Shown here piece by piece: positions 17,571 to 26,335 of a stretch of 64,000 nt of DNA. How positions within the stretch are numbered: the stretch's first letter is position 1; each line of letters opens with the position of its first letter. This stretch comes from JACDAN01 sp963847235 (GTDB lineage: Bacteria > Actinomycetota > Thermoleophilia > Gaiellales > Gaiellaceae). Location of the stretch: assembly GCA_963847235.1 (NCBI GenBank), contig CAWJYU010000001.1:20736-84735 (forward strand), written 5' to 3'. The position numbers and the translations under genes were made by a program. The notes beneath the pieces are model-generated. The model was not told the origin of the DNA. It saw nothing but the letters and a program-made list of their open reading frames with translations, and ran no database searches.

Positions 17571-18573
17571 ATGAGCCAAGTGGCGGAAGCAGGCGTCCTC
17601 ACGGCTGCGCGGGCCGGCGACGAGACAGCGTTCTCGGACGCTCGTCGAGCGGTATCGCCGCGAGCTGCAGGTGCACTGCTACCGGATGCTCGGCTCGCTG
17701 GAAGATGCCGAGGACGCGGTCCAGGAGACCTTCCTCCGCGCCTGGCGGAAGCGGGAGACCTTCCGCGGCGACTCGTCGTTCCGCGCCTGGCTCTACGGCA
17801 TTGCGACGAACGCCTGCCTGGACGCGCTCGCGCGCCGGCCGCGGGTCGCGCCCCCGCAGGATGGGCGGCCGCTCGCGGAGGTTCCGTGGCTCCAGCCCTA
17901 TCCCGACCGGCTGCTCGAAGACGTCGCCTCGAACGACGAGGAGCCCGACGCCGAGGTCGTCGCCAAGGAGACGATCGAGCTCGCCTTCATCGCGACGATC
18001 CAGCTGCTCCCTCCGAAACAGCGGGCCGTGCTGATCTCGAGAGACGTGCTCGGCTGGTCGGCGGCGGAGAGCGCGGCGCTGCTCGACACGAGCGTCGCCG
18101 CCGTGAACAGCGCGCTCCAACGTGCCCGTGCGACGCTGAAGCGGCACCTCCCGCGCAGGCGGCTCGAATGGACCGCCAACTCGGAGCCGAGCGAGCAGGA
18201 GCGGAAGCTGCTCGAGCGCTACATGGAGGCGACCGAGCGAGGCGACGCGAACTCGATCGTGCGCCTGCTCCGCGCGGACGCGTTCTGCGCGATGCCGCCG
18301 GACCCGTCGTGGTGGGTCGGCAACTGGGAGATCGTGGACGCCTGGGTGCAGGGCGGCTTCGGCGACGACGATTGGGGCACGCTGCGCTGTGTCGCAACGG
18401 GCGTCAACCAACAGCCGGCGGTCGCCTGCTACGTCAAGCGCGCCGGCGACACGGTGTACCGGCCGCTCGCCGTCGACGTGCTCCGCATCGAGGACGGCGT
18501 GGTCGGAGAGATCACCGTGTTCTCGCTCGACGAAAAGCTCCTCGAGGCGCTCGGGCTTCCGCCGACGCTCTGA
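17571..18573 (+). CDS. ECF-type sigma-70 factor with C-terminal SnoaL-like domain (TIGR02960-like), frameshift near 17633
   Basis: Reads MSQVAEAGVLTAARAGDETAF from ATG 17571, then one extra T near 17633 breaks the frame. The other frame resumes with RTLVERYRRELQVHCYRML, the expected region 2, and runs to 18573. Region 2 includes DAEDAVQETFLRAWR; region 4 includes LPPKQRAVLISRDVLGWSAAE. After about residue 210 comes a roughly 100-residue NTF2/SnoaL-like domain, the hallmark of this sigma group, which lacks classic anti-sigma factors and may sense through that domain. The first gene of a six-gene plus-strand run; its stop overlaps the cupin start (TGATG). Confidence 0.85.
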
Positions 18574-18833
18574 TGGACGTCCTGCCCGGTTTCGAGTGCC
18601 GGGCGGTCTCGGTCGAGCCCGGCGGCGACCGCATCTATCACGACTCCGAGTGGCGGGATGCTCTCGTTCTGGTCGCGCGGGGCGAGATCGAGCTCGAGTG
18701 GCGGGACGGCCGACGCTGCCGCCTTGCGAGCGGCGAGACCTTCTGGCTCGCCGGGCTCCCCCTGCGCCGGATCCACAACGACGGCGCGGAGACCGCCCAT
18801 CTCGTGGCCATCTCGCGATCTGCTAATACTTAA
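18573..18833 (+). CDS. Small cupin-fold protein
   Basis: 86 residues, start overlapping the sigma-factor stop. The sequence is a single short beta-barrel cupin: 'LVLVARGEIELEWRDGRRCRLASGETFWLAG' followed by 'RRIHNDGAETAHLVAI'. The usual metal-binding His pair of cupin motif 1 is absent (the strand reads DALVLVARG), so it may bind a ligand rather than a metal, or be catalytically inert. It is likely co-expressed with the sigma factor and may sense or modify the same signal. Confidence 0.7.
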   Translation: MDVLPGFECRAVSVEPGGDRIYHDSEWRDALVLVARGEIELEWRDGRRCRLASGETFWLAGLPLRRIHNDGAETAHLVAISRSANT

Positions 18834-18845
18834 GTCAATGCTTAA
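18830..18845. promoter_or_regulatory. Inverted repeat TTAAG-N6-CTTAA over the ArsR start codon
   Basis: TTAAG at 18830-18834 and CTTAA at 18841-18845 form a perfect inverted repeat in a short AT-rich island inside a very GC-rich region. The ArsR start codon (18838) lies in its centre. ArsR repressors of the type paired with SRPBCC genes usually control their own operon through such AT-rich dyads, so this is the probable autoregulatory operator. Confidence 0.55.
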
Positions 18846-19188
18846 CCAATCGATTGCGGCCGCCGACCCCGTCTTCCATGCGCTGGCCGACCCGACCAGG
18901 CGCTCGATCGTCGAACGCCTGAGCCGCGGAGCCGCGACTGTCAGCGAGCTCGCGAAACCGCTGACGATCTCGCTGCCGGCCGTGCTCCAGCATCTCGGCG
19001 TGCTCGAGAGGAGCGGTCTCGTCCGGACGGAGAAGGTCGGACGGGTGCGCACCTGCCACATCGAGCCGGCAGCGCTGAGCACGGCGGAGCAGTGGATCGC
19101 CGCCCGACGCGCCGACTGGGAGCAGCGACTCGACCGGCTCGGGGATTACCTCGAGCAGCAAGCCGTTCAACAAGAGAGGAAGACATGA
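18838..19188 (+). CDS. ArsR-family transcriptional regulator (SRPBCC-associated type)
   Basis: 116 residues from ATG. A winged-helix domain fills most of it: 'VFHALADPTRRSIVERL', 'ATVSELAKPLTISLPAVLQHLGVLERSGLV' and the wing 'RTEKVGRVRTCHIEP'. No metal-binding Cys cluster is present, so it is of the metal-independent class often paired with AHSA1/SRPBCC genes. It overlaps the SRPBCC gene by ATGA, confirming that pairing. An inverted repeat spans its own start codon. Confidence 0.9.
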   Translation: MLNQSIAAADPVFHALADPTRRSIVERLSRGAATVSELAKPLTISLPAVLQHLGVLERSGLVRTEKVGRVRTCHIEPAALSTAEQWIAARRADWEQRLDRLGDYLEQQAVQQERKT

Positions 19189-19631
19189 GCGAACGAAACG
19201 TCACACACGCGACCTTCGCCGTCGAGCGGAGCTACGCCGTGCCGCCGGCGCGCGTCTTCGAGGCCTGGGCCGACCCGGTCGCCAAGTCCCGCTGGTTCGG
19301 CGGCGGCGACGACCGGCAGCACGAGCTGGACTTCCGGGTCGGCGGCCGCGAGGTCAGCACTGGAACCATGGACGGCACCGTCTTCACGTTCGAGGGCCGC
19401 TACCAGGACATCGTTCCGGACGAGCGGATCGTCTACGCGTACGACATGCACATGGGCGAGGCCCGGATCTCGGTCTCGCTGGCGACGGTCGAGCTCACGC
19501 CGGACGGCGAGGGCACGAAGCTCGTCTTCACCGAGCAGGGCGCGTTCCTGGACGGCCTCGACGACCCGTCGCAGCGCGAGAACGGCACCGGATCCCTCCT
19601 CGACGCGCTGGGCAAGGAGCTCGAGCGATGA
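19185..19631 (+). CDS. SRPBCC (AHSA1-like) family protein
   Basis: 148 residues. Typical START/Bet v1-like fold sequence: 'VERSYAVPPARVFEAWADPVAKSRWF', 'DFRVGGREVSTG', 'GRYQDIVPDERIVYAYDM', and a C-terminal helix 'GTGSLLDALGKELER'. Such proteins bind hydrophobic ligands; the AHSA1-like group in ArsR operons has no proven activity. Starts inside the ArsR stop (ATGA). Confidence 0.88.
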   Translation: MSERNVTHATFAVERSYAVPPARVFEAWADPVAKSRWFGGGDDRQHELDFRVGGREVSTGTMDGTVFTFEGRYQDIVPDERIVYAYDMHMGEARISVSLATVELTPDGEGTKLVFTEQGAFLDGLDDPSQRENGTGSLLDALGKELER

Positions 19632-19677
19632 GTTTTCGACGCCTCGCAGGTCGTAAGAGACAGGAGATGAACGACCG

Positions 19678-21139
19678 TTGAGCATCGAAGGACGCAACCG
19701 CTGGCTGGCACTCGTCGTGCTGTGCCTGGGCGACCTGATGATCGTCCTCGACGTGACGATCGTCGGCGTGGCGCTGCCGTCGATCCGCGAGGACCTCGGC
19801 TTCTCCGAGACCTCGCTCGCCTGGGTCGTGAACGCGTACCTGCTGACCTTCGGCGGCTTCCTCCTGCTCGGTGGCAGGCTCGGCGACATCTTCGGCCACC
19901 AGCGGCTGTTCCTGATCGGGATCTCGCTCTTCACCGTCGCCTCGCTCGCCTGCGGTCTCGCGACCTCGCAGGAGACGCTCGTCGTCGCCCGTGCCGTTCA
20001 GGGCCTCGGCGGCGCGGTGGTCTCGGCGGTCGCGCTCTCGCTGATCGTGACGCTCTTCACAGAGCCGGCCGAGCGCGCCAAGGCGATGGGCGTGTTCGGG
20101 TTCGTGGCCGCCGGCGGCGGCAGCATCGGCGTGCTCCTCGGCGGGATCCTCACCGACGTCCTCGACTGGCACTGGATCTTCCTCGTCAACCTCCCGATCG
20201 GGATCGCCGTCTTCGCGCTCACGCTCGTGCTGATCCCGGCCGGGCGCGGCGAGGCTGCGACCGGACGGCTCGACATCGCCGGCGCGGTGACCGTGACCGC
20301 GTCGCTGATGCTCGCCGTCTACGCGATCGTGAACGGCAACGAGCAGGGCTGGACATCCGCGCGCACGCTCGGCGTGCTCGGCGCCGCCGCCGTCCTGCTG
20401 GCCGTCTTCCTCGCGATCGAGGCCCGCGTCGCCGCGCCGCTCGTGCCGCTCGGTCTCTTCCGCCGGCGCAATCTCGCGATCTCGAACGTGGTCGGGGTGC
20501 TCTGGGCCGCGGCGATGTTCGCGTGGTTCTTCCTCTCGGCGCTCTATCTCCAGCTGGTGCTCGGTTACAGCCCGCTCGAGGTTGGACTGGCCTTCCTGCC
20601 CGGCGAACCTGATCATGGGCTTCCTCTCGCTGGGGCTCTCGGCGAAGCTCGTCATGCGCTTCGGGATCAGGCCGCCGCTGGCCGTCGGCCTCGGGCTCGC
20701 CTCCCTCGGATTGCTGCTGTTCGCCCGCGCGCCGGTGGACGGGAACTTCGTCGTCGATGTGCTCCCGCCCATGATCCTGCTCGGGCTCGGCGCCGGAATG
20801 GCCTTCAATCCTGTGCTCCTGGCCGCGATGAGCGACGTCGAGCCGAGCGACGCGGGGCTCGCGTCGGGCGTCGTGAACACGGCGTTCATGATGGGCGGGG
20901 CGCTCGGCCTCGCCGTCCTCGCCAGCCTGGCGGCGTCCCGGACGGAGACGCTCGCCGCGTCCGGCGAGGGCCCGCTCGAGGCGCTCACGGGCGGCTACCA
21001 CGCCGCGTTCCTGGCCGGAGCCGCCTTCGCGCTCGCCGCGGCCGTCATCGGCGGAACGCTGCTCCGGGCCGGTGTCCCAGGGACCGAGGCCGAGGCCGAG
21101 GAGCGGATGGAAGGCTCCCCCGTCCTGGAGTCGGACTAG
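19678..21139 (+). CDS. DHA2-type MFS drug exporter (14 spans), frameshift near 20600
   Basis: TTG 19678 start (MSIEGRNRWLALVVLCLGDLMIVLD) with AGGAG about 10 bases upstream. Motifs: 'DVTIVGVALPSIREDLG' in span 1, 'GGRLGDIFGHQR' (motif A), 'QGLGGAVVSAVALSL' and 'WHWIFLVNLPIG' (motif C region). An extra C near 20600 (CCC for CC) breaks the frame after 'LGYSPLEVGLAFLP'. The next frame continues with 'ANLIMGFLSLGLSAKLVMRFG' to the stop at 21139. Reconstructed length is about 486 residues, normal for the family. Likely an exporter for a toxic compound controlled by the ArsR/sigma genes upstream. Confidence 0.88.
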
Positions 21140-21696
21140 TGGGCAGTCACGCAGCCGCGGTCGCGGCGCCCGCCGCAACGGAGCTGGACGGGCTGGTCGG
21201 CGCGATTCGAGCGGTCGTCGACAGGCACGCCGACTGGCAGGAGACGGCGAATCTCGTCGCCCGCGAGCTCGAGCGCCAGCGTCCATCGCCGCGCGTGCTC
21301 GCCCCGGAGCTGCGGAGCGGGGACCCTCGGATCTACCGCAGCCACGTCCTCCACACCGAGCCGGACGGATCCTTCTCGATCGTGGCTCTCGTCTGGCGGC
21401 CCGGCCAGGCCACGCTGATCCACGACCACGTGACGTGGTGCGTCTTCACCGTCGTCCAGGGCATCGAGTACGAGGAGCTGTTCATGCTCGACGAGGAGAC
21501 CGGAACGCTCGTCGAGGTCGGCGCGAACACGAACGAGACGGGCTCGGTAAGCGGCTTCGCGCCGCCTGGGGACATCCACCGCGTCCGCAACGTCGGGCAC
21601 GAGACGGCGATCTCGATCCACGTCTACGGCACCGACGTCGACCGGATCGGCTCGAGCGTGCGGCGGTACTACGACCAGCCTGTGGTCTGTAACTAG
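21139..21696 (+). CDS. Cysteine dioxygenase-like cupin protein
   Basis: 185 residues from a GTG overlapping the MFS stop (TAGTG). The first cupin motif contains LIHDHVTWCVFTVVQG with the His-x-His pair, and the second has 'PPGDIHRVRN' with the third His. This three-His iron site is that of the cysteine dioxygenase/3-mercaptopropionate dioxygenase family, which oxidises thiols to sulfinates with O2. Whether cysteine or another thiol is the substrate cannot be told. Ends in a CTAG shared with the convergent membrane gene. Confidence 0.75.
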   Translation: MGSHAAAVAAPAATELDGLVGAIRAVVDRHADWQETANLVARELERQRPSPRVLAPELRSGDPRIYRSHVLHTEPDGSFSIVALVWRPGQATLIHDHVTWCVFTVVQGIEYEELFMLDEETGTLVEVGANTNETGSVSGFAPPGDIHRVRNVGHETAISIHVYGTDVDRIGSSVRRYYDQPVVCN

Positions 21697-22161
21697 TTGG
21701 GTTTGCCCGCCATCGCCCAGGCGGCGACGACGTAGGCGGCGAGGAGGATGAGCGCGAGGATCATCGTCGCCCGCAGGAGGCCCGAGCCCTTGTCCTCCCG
21801 CAGCCGGTACACGCCGATCCCGCCGACGATCAGGGACACGAGCAGGATGGGCCCGCCAATATCAGCTGCGGTGTAGCCGATCCCGAGCCAGGCCGGCTCC
21901 TCGAAGTCGTCGGGGAGATCGTCCCAGCCCTGCTCGGAGTAGATCCACTGCGCGCCGACCCGCATGACGATCCAGCCCGGGAGCGCAACGGCCAGCAGCG
22001 TCCAGTAGCCCAGTCGGAGGGACCGGACATCGCCCTTCGAGAGGGCCATGATGGACGCCGCGCTGAGGAGCCCGCCGACGAGGATCGTCGCGCCGAGGAC
22101 GTGGACGAAGAGCGGGAGAGTTCTGCTCGTCCGGGCGGACCGTTGCGAAGAGCGTGCTCAT
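21693..22161 (-). CDS. Membrane protein of about 155 residues, frameshift near 22121
   Basis: ATG 22161 begins MSTLFATVRPDEQ. One extra base near 22121 then shifts the frame, and 'TLPLFVHVLGATILVGGLLSAASIMALSK' continues in the frame that ends at 21693. Four hydrophobic spans are seen, with a polar loop between (SEQGWDDLPDDFEEPAW). The first span has a His (FVHVLGA), as in DUF2269-like or heme-binding four-helix proteins; the family is not certain. Its ATG overlaps the stop of the next gene upstream (ATGA), which is also a small membrane protein, so the two were a pair. Confidence 0.6.
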
Positions 22162-22643
22162 GCGCCCGGCTTCCAGATCATGTCCGACGAGGATCAGGAG
22201 CAGGACCAGGCTCGCTGAGGACCTGGAGCATGAGGCCCTGAGAGGTCCGGTTCAGCGCGAGCAGCTCGCTGTTCGGTCCCGTCTGGCCGGAGGCGTTCAG
22301 CTCCTGCGCCTTCTGTCACGCGCGACGAGGTAGGCCTTGCCTGTGCGCTGGCCGATCCCGGCGGCGACGAACCAGAGGACGATCGCGGCGACGATCCACG
22401 GATCCCAGATGTCGTAGTCGCCGACCGAGAACGCGAGGAAGATCCCGAGCACGATCGTGCCGCCGGCGCCGATGCCGATCGCGGCGTTGCCGACCCGCGC
22501 TGACACGGAGCGAAGCTCAGCGTCCGCTCGGGCGTGTCCGTCCGGCGGACGGCGACGATGAGCACCCAGAAGAGCACGAGGCCGGCGACGTACGAGAACG
22601 CGCTGAGCACGTGGAGCGCGAGCATCCAGTCGTCGAAGCTCAC
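22158..22643 (-). pseudogene. DUF2269-like membrane protein interrupted by at least four indels
   Basis: Starts MSFDDWMLALHVLSAFSYVAGLVLFW at ATG 22643. The continuation is spread over all three frames: 'RVGNAAIGIGAGGTIVLGIF' after a shift near 22510, 'QKAQELNASGQTGPNSELL' after one near 22315, 'SLVLLLILV' after one near 22212, and 'DMIWKPGA' followed by a stop at 22158 after one near 22184. Every piece is well preserved and the end still makes an ATGA overlap with the next gene. This points to local sequence errors more than to old decay. The His in the first span (ALHVLSAFSYVAG) is like DUF2269 proteins; that assignment is tentative. Confidence 0.6.
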
Positions 22644-22679
22644 CGGAGGATCCTACGAAGTTCTGATAGTCCACGTGCC

Positions 22680-23895
22680 ATGTCGTTCGGCCGGATCGCC
22701 GGATGCGTCGCCCTCGCGCTCGTTCTCTCCGGAGCGGCCGCGGCCGCCGAGCCGAGGTCGCGCTCGCTCGGTCTCCCCTGGGCAGGATCGCTCGCCGGCG
22801 GCGTTCAGCTTCCCGCAGCAGAGCGAGCACCACTTCACGTTCGACTCCGTCCGGCGCCGCTCTCCCAGCCGCGGCTGGCGCCGGCACGGCAACGCGCGTC
22901 TCGTCAGGACGACGCTGGCCGTTCTCACCGAGTACGCCGCGGCCAATCCGCAGGCCCCGCGCGTCGGCGTCGGCGATCTCTCGCGGCCGCGGGGCGGAGA
23001 CTTCGGCGCGCGCTTCGGCGGGCTCGGCCATGCCTCCCACCAGAACGGCCTCGACGTCGACGTCTACTACCCGCGGCGCGACCGGCGCGAGCTTCCGCCG
23101 CGCGTTCCGCGTCAGATCGACCGGCCGCTCGCGCAGGACCTGGTCGACCGTTTCGTCGCAGCCGGGGCGGCGAAGATCTTCGTCGGGCCGAACACCGGCC
23201 TGCGCGGGCCGCCGGCGGTCGTCGAGGTTCTTCCGGCCCACCACGACAATCACCTCCACGTGCGTCTCCCCGGCGACGGCGTCCGGTCGGAGCCGGTCGG
23301 CACCAGCACCCGGGGCCAGCCGATCCGGGCTTTCACGCTCGGGTCCGGCCGGCCGCGGATCCTCGTCGTCGGCTGCATCCACGGAAACGAGTGCGCCGGC
23401 AGCGTCGTGGCGACGCGCCTGCTGCACGCCCGGCCGCCGAGGCGCGGCTCGATCACGGTCGTCCAGGACCTGAACCCCGACGGACACGCGGCGAAGCGGC
23501 GGGGAAATGCCCGCGGCGTCGACCTGAACCGCAACTTCCCCGGAACGTGGAGGCCGATCCGCACCGCCGGCCCCGCGCCCGCCTCCGAGGTGGAGACGCG
23601 GCTCGCGATGGGGCTGATCCGCCGGCTCCGGCCCGACGTCACGATCTGGTTCCACCAGCCGCAGGGGCTCGTGCGCGCCTGGGGCGCCAGCGTGCCGATC
23701 GCGAGGAGGTACGCGCGGCTCGCCGGCATGCGCTTCGCCAGGCTGCAGCGGCCTCCGGGCGCGGCGACGGCGTGGCAGGCCGGCGCGATGCCGGCCTCAC
23801 GATCCTTCGTCGTCGAGCTCGCGCCCGGCGAGCTGGGCATCCGCGAGGCCGGCCGCTACGCCGGGGCGATTCTGCGTCTCAGCCGAGCTGCGTGA
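22680..23895 (+). CDS. Secreted double zinc peptidase: M74-like endopeptidase plus M14-like carboxypeptidase, frameshift near 22812
   Basis: ATG 22680 opens a signal peptide (MSFGRIAGCVALALVLSGAAAA). An extra C near 22812 shifts the frame, after which one frame runs to 23895; about 404 residues in all. The N-terminal domain has 'VGVGDLSRPRGGDFG', 'GHASHQNGLDVDVYY' and 'HHDNHLHVRLPG', the zinc-site motifs of MepA-like penicillin-insensitive murein endopeptidases (M74). The C-terminal domain has 'CIHGNECAG' (HxxE), 'DLNRNFPGTW', 'WFHQP' and a catalytic Glu in 'FVVELAPG', as in M14 zinc carboxypeptidases of the MpaA type. Both active sites look complete, so one secreted protein may cut peptidoglycan cross-links and trim peptides. 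Confidence 0.8.
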
Positions 23896-24101
23896 GGCGC
23901 TCCTGGTACTCGTCGTACGAGAGCTCCCCGCGCGCAAAGCGCTCGGCGAGGATCTTCCGCGCGCCGTCGAGGGGGCCGTCTCCGCGCCGCCGCCATCGAC
24001 GGCTCAGGAACCAGACGACCCGCCACGATGACCGCGAGCCAGAGGATCGGCCAGATCGGCCACCAGTCGTGACCATGCTCTGCAAGCAGCATCAGCGTCA
24101 C
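23879..24101 (-). CDS. Small SHOCT-domain membrane protein, frameshift near 24015
   Basis: GTG 24101 overlaps the MMPL stop (GTGA) and begins MTLMLLAEHGHDWWPIWPILWLAVIVA, one membrane span. A one-base shift near 24015 moves on to 'WFLSRRWRRRG' and the SHOCT motif 'ARKILAERFARGELSYDEYQERLTQLG', ending at 23879. About 73 residues. SHOCT domains are short C-terminal modules thought to aid oligomerisation or membrane association. The gene is the tail of the MMPL-3 unit and overlaps the 3' end of the convergent peptidase gene by 17 bases. Confidence 0.7.
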
Positions 24102-26212
24102 CCCCTTTCACCCGCAGTCGCGGGAACTCGAACCGGCTCACCGTCGAGTCGCGGCAGGACCCGGTCGAGCCAGCGGGGCGTCCACCAGTTGGCGGGCCCG
24201 AGCAGCTGCATGACGGCCGGAACGAGCACCATCCGGACGATCGTGGCGTCCACGAGGATCGCGGTCGCCATCCCGACGCCCATCAGCTTGAGAAAGACCT
24301 CGGTGCTGAAGACGAAGGAGAGGAAGACGACGACCATGATCGCCGCCGCGGCCGTGATCACGCGGGCCGTCTTCGCGAGCCCGGCCGTGACAGCGGCATG
24401 CGTCTCGCCCGTGCGGTGGTACTCCTCACGGATCCGCGAGAGCAGGAAGACCTCGTAGTCCATCGAGAGGCCGAAGAGGACGGCGAACATCATCACGGGG
24501 ATGAAGGGCGGCACGGGCGTGTCGGTGTCGACCCCCAGCAGGCTCCCGAACCAGCCGCCCTCCGCCGCCAATGCAACGACGCCATAGGCCGCACCGACCG
24601 AGAGCAGGTTCATCACGCCCGCCTTGAGCGCGATCAGCGGCGCCCGGAACGCGAGCAGGAGGAGAACGAACGAGAGCAGGACGACCCCAGCGATGAAGAC
24701 AGGGATCCGTCCAGCCACGTAGTCGCTCTGGTCGACGAAGGCCGCGGTCAGGCCGCCGACGTGGACGCCCGGGCGGGCGAGATCACGCAGGCGGTCGACC
24801 AGGTCGGCCGTCGCGGCATCCTGCGGCGACGTGGCCGGCATGACGGAGAAGAAGGCGGCCTGCCCGTCCGGGCTCCTCCGAATCGGTCCGACGAACGACA
24901 CGCCCTCCTCCCCGCGCATGCGCTCGGCGGCGCGTTCCAAGGCCGACGGCTCTTCCGAGACGACGAGCAGCGGCCCGGTGGAGCCAGGGCCGAAACCGCG
25001 GCTCACGAGCTCGTAGGCGGCGCGGGTCGAGGATCCGTCCGGATCGTTGCCCTCGTCGGGGAAGCCGAAGCGCAGTCCGAGCACCGGCAGCATCAGGAGG
25101 ATCAGCACGGCGGCGCCGGCCGCGGCCGCGGTACCGGCACGGCGCTGCACCAGCCGGCTCCACCGAGTGGCGAGCGTTCCGCCGTTCGCTCGCAGCGACC
25201 GGCCGAGGCCCGGGATGTGCAGTCGGTCGACCCGCCGCCCCGCAATCGACAGCAGCGCGGGCAGCAGCGTGATCGACGCGAGGACGACGACCAGGACGGC
25301 GAGGCTCGCCGAGATCGCCACGCCGTACAGGAACGAGACGCCCATGAACATCAGTCCGAGCAGTGAGATCACGACGGTGCCGCCGGCGACGATCACGCTG
25401 CGCCCGGCGGTCGAGACCGCTTCGGCCAGCGCAGCACGCTCGTCGGCCCCGTGGAGCATCGCCGTCCGGAACCGCGTCAGGATCAGCAGCGCGTAGTCGA
25501 TCCCGACACCGATGCCGATCAGCCCAGCCACGGCAGGCGCGAAGTCCGGCGTGTCGACCAGGAGGGCGACGATTCCGATCAGCGTCGCCGAGATCCCGAG
25601 CCCGAAGATCGCCACGAGCAGCGGCAACCCGGCCGCGACGACCGATCCGAACGCGATCAGCAGGACGACCGCGGCTGCGAGCAGCCCCATCAGCTCGGGC
25701 GGCTGGCCTTCCTGCGCATTCTGGATCAGGAAGCCGCCGAGCTCGACACGAAGGCCGTCGCTCGACGCGTCGTCGGCCAGCTCGAGCAGGTGCTTGCCGG
25801 ACGAAGTCTCGATGTCCATGGTCGGGCGGTCGAGCCGAAGCTGGACGAGCCCGATCGTGCCGTCGCGGGAGTAGCGGGGCGCTGAGGCGTCTCCGATGCC
25901 GTCGACGCGCCGCGACTCGGCGAGTAGCCGGTCGATGCGCGGCTGCGCCTCGCGGGCGCCTCCAGGCGCCTCCCAGACGACGTTGACGGTCTCGCCGGTG
26001 CTGCCGTCGAAGTGCTTCTCGAGCAGGTCGGTGGCCGCCTTGCTTTCGCTGCCGGGCGTGCCGAACTCGACGCCGTACTCCCCGGCGAACTGTGGGACGA
26101 CGACGAGGGTGGCCGCGAAGATCGCGATCCAAGCGAGGACCACGCGCCAGCGACGTCGGTAGGTGAAGTCGGCAAGTCGTGCGAGATGGGATGTGGGCCG
26201 TGAAGGAGTCAT
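24098..26212 (-). CDS. MMPL/RND-family transporter (third of three)
   Basis: 704 residues from ATG 26212 (MTPSRPTSHLARLADFTYRRRW), preferred over the in-frame start at 26236 because AGGAGTC ends nearby and the family basic N-terminus starts here. Two repeats with loops at about 45-185 and 385-500. Signature segments GIGVGIDYALL and GLSMDYEVF are intact. Downstream is the SHOCT gene. Divergent from the second two-component system, with about 120 bases containing two inverted repeats between, so the regulator probably controls this pump. Confidence 0.92.
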   Translation of the reverse strand: MTPSRPTSHLARLADFTYRRRWRVVLAWIAIFAATLVVVPQFAGEYGVEFGTPGSESKAATDLLEKHFDGSTGETVNVVWEAPGGAREAQPRIDRLLAESRRVDGIGDASAPRYSRDGTIGLVQLRLDRPTMDIETSSGKHLLELADDASSDGLRVELGGFLIQNAQEGQPPELMGLLAAAVVLLIAFGSVVAAGLPLLVAIFGLGISATLIGIVALLVDTPDFAPAVAGLIGIGVGIDYALLILTRFRTAMLHGADERAALAEAVSTAGRSVIVAGGTVVISLLGLMFMGVSFLYGVAISASLAVLVVVLASITLLPALLSIAGRRVDRLHIPGLGRSLRANGGTLATRWSRLVQRRAGTAAAAGAAVLILLMLPVLGLRFGFPDEGNDPDGSSTRAAYELVSRGFGPGSTGPLLVVSEEPSALERAAERMRGEEGVSFVGPIRRSPDGQAAFFSVMPATSPQDAATADLVDRLRDLARPGVHVGGLTAAFVDQSDYVAGRIPVFIAGVVLLSFVLLLLAFRAPLIALKAGVMNLLSVGAAYGVVALAAEGGWFGSLLGVDTDTPVPPFIPVMMFAVLFGLSMDYEVFLLSRIREEYHRTGETHAAVTAGLAKTARVITAAAAIMVVVFLSFVFSTEVFLKLMGVGMATAILVDATIVRMVLVPAVMQLLGPANWWTPRWLDRVLPRLDGEPVRVPATAGERG

Positions 26213-26235
26213 GGCCTCGACGGTAGGGAGGCGCA

Positions 26236-26260
26236 CCCTCCGGCCACAGCGCCCGGAGGG
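26236..26260. promoter_or_regulatory. Inverted repeat CCCTCCGG-N9-CCGGAGGG between divergent genes
   Basis: CCCTCCGG at 26236-26243 and CCGGAGGG at 26253-26260 are perfect complements separated by 9 bases. They lie between the MMPL-3 start (26212) and the kinase start (26336). A dyad with arms about 1.6 helical turns apart fits a dimeric LuxR-type regulator such as the one encoded at 27475. Binding is inference. Confidence 0.45.
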
Positions 26261-26304
26261 AGGAACCTCGGCATCCCCCCGTGGGAGGACGCAAACCGCC
26301 CTCT

Positions 26305-26321
26305 GGGGGTACGAAACCCCC
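26305..26321. promoter_or_regulatory. Inverted repeat GGGGGT-N5-ACCCCC just upstream of the kinase gene
   Basis: GGGGGT at 26305-26310 and ACCCCC at 26316-26321 are perfect complements with a 5-base spacer, ending 14 bases before the kinase ATG. It could be a second operator, or a hairpin in the mRNA leader that would cover the ribosome-binding area. No T-run follows, so it is not a standard terminator. Confidence 0.4.
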
Positions 26322-26335
26322 GCTACGCTCGTCGT

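Noticed and set aside
15502..17574. A 690-residue plus-strand frame opposite the second MMPL gene
   Set aside because: Composition is a shadow of the GC-rich antisense strand (His/Arg/Asp/Glu-rich, no membrane or domain motif), while the minus strand encodes a full MMPL protein.
17571..21696. Programmed ribosomal frameshifting in the sigma factor and MFS genes
   Set aside because: No slippery heptamer or downstream structure was seen, and the same kind of one-base insertion occurs in many unrelated genes, which points to sequence error.
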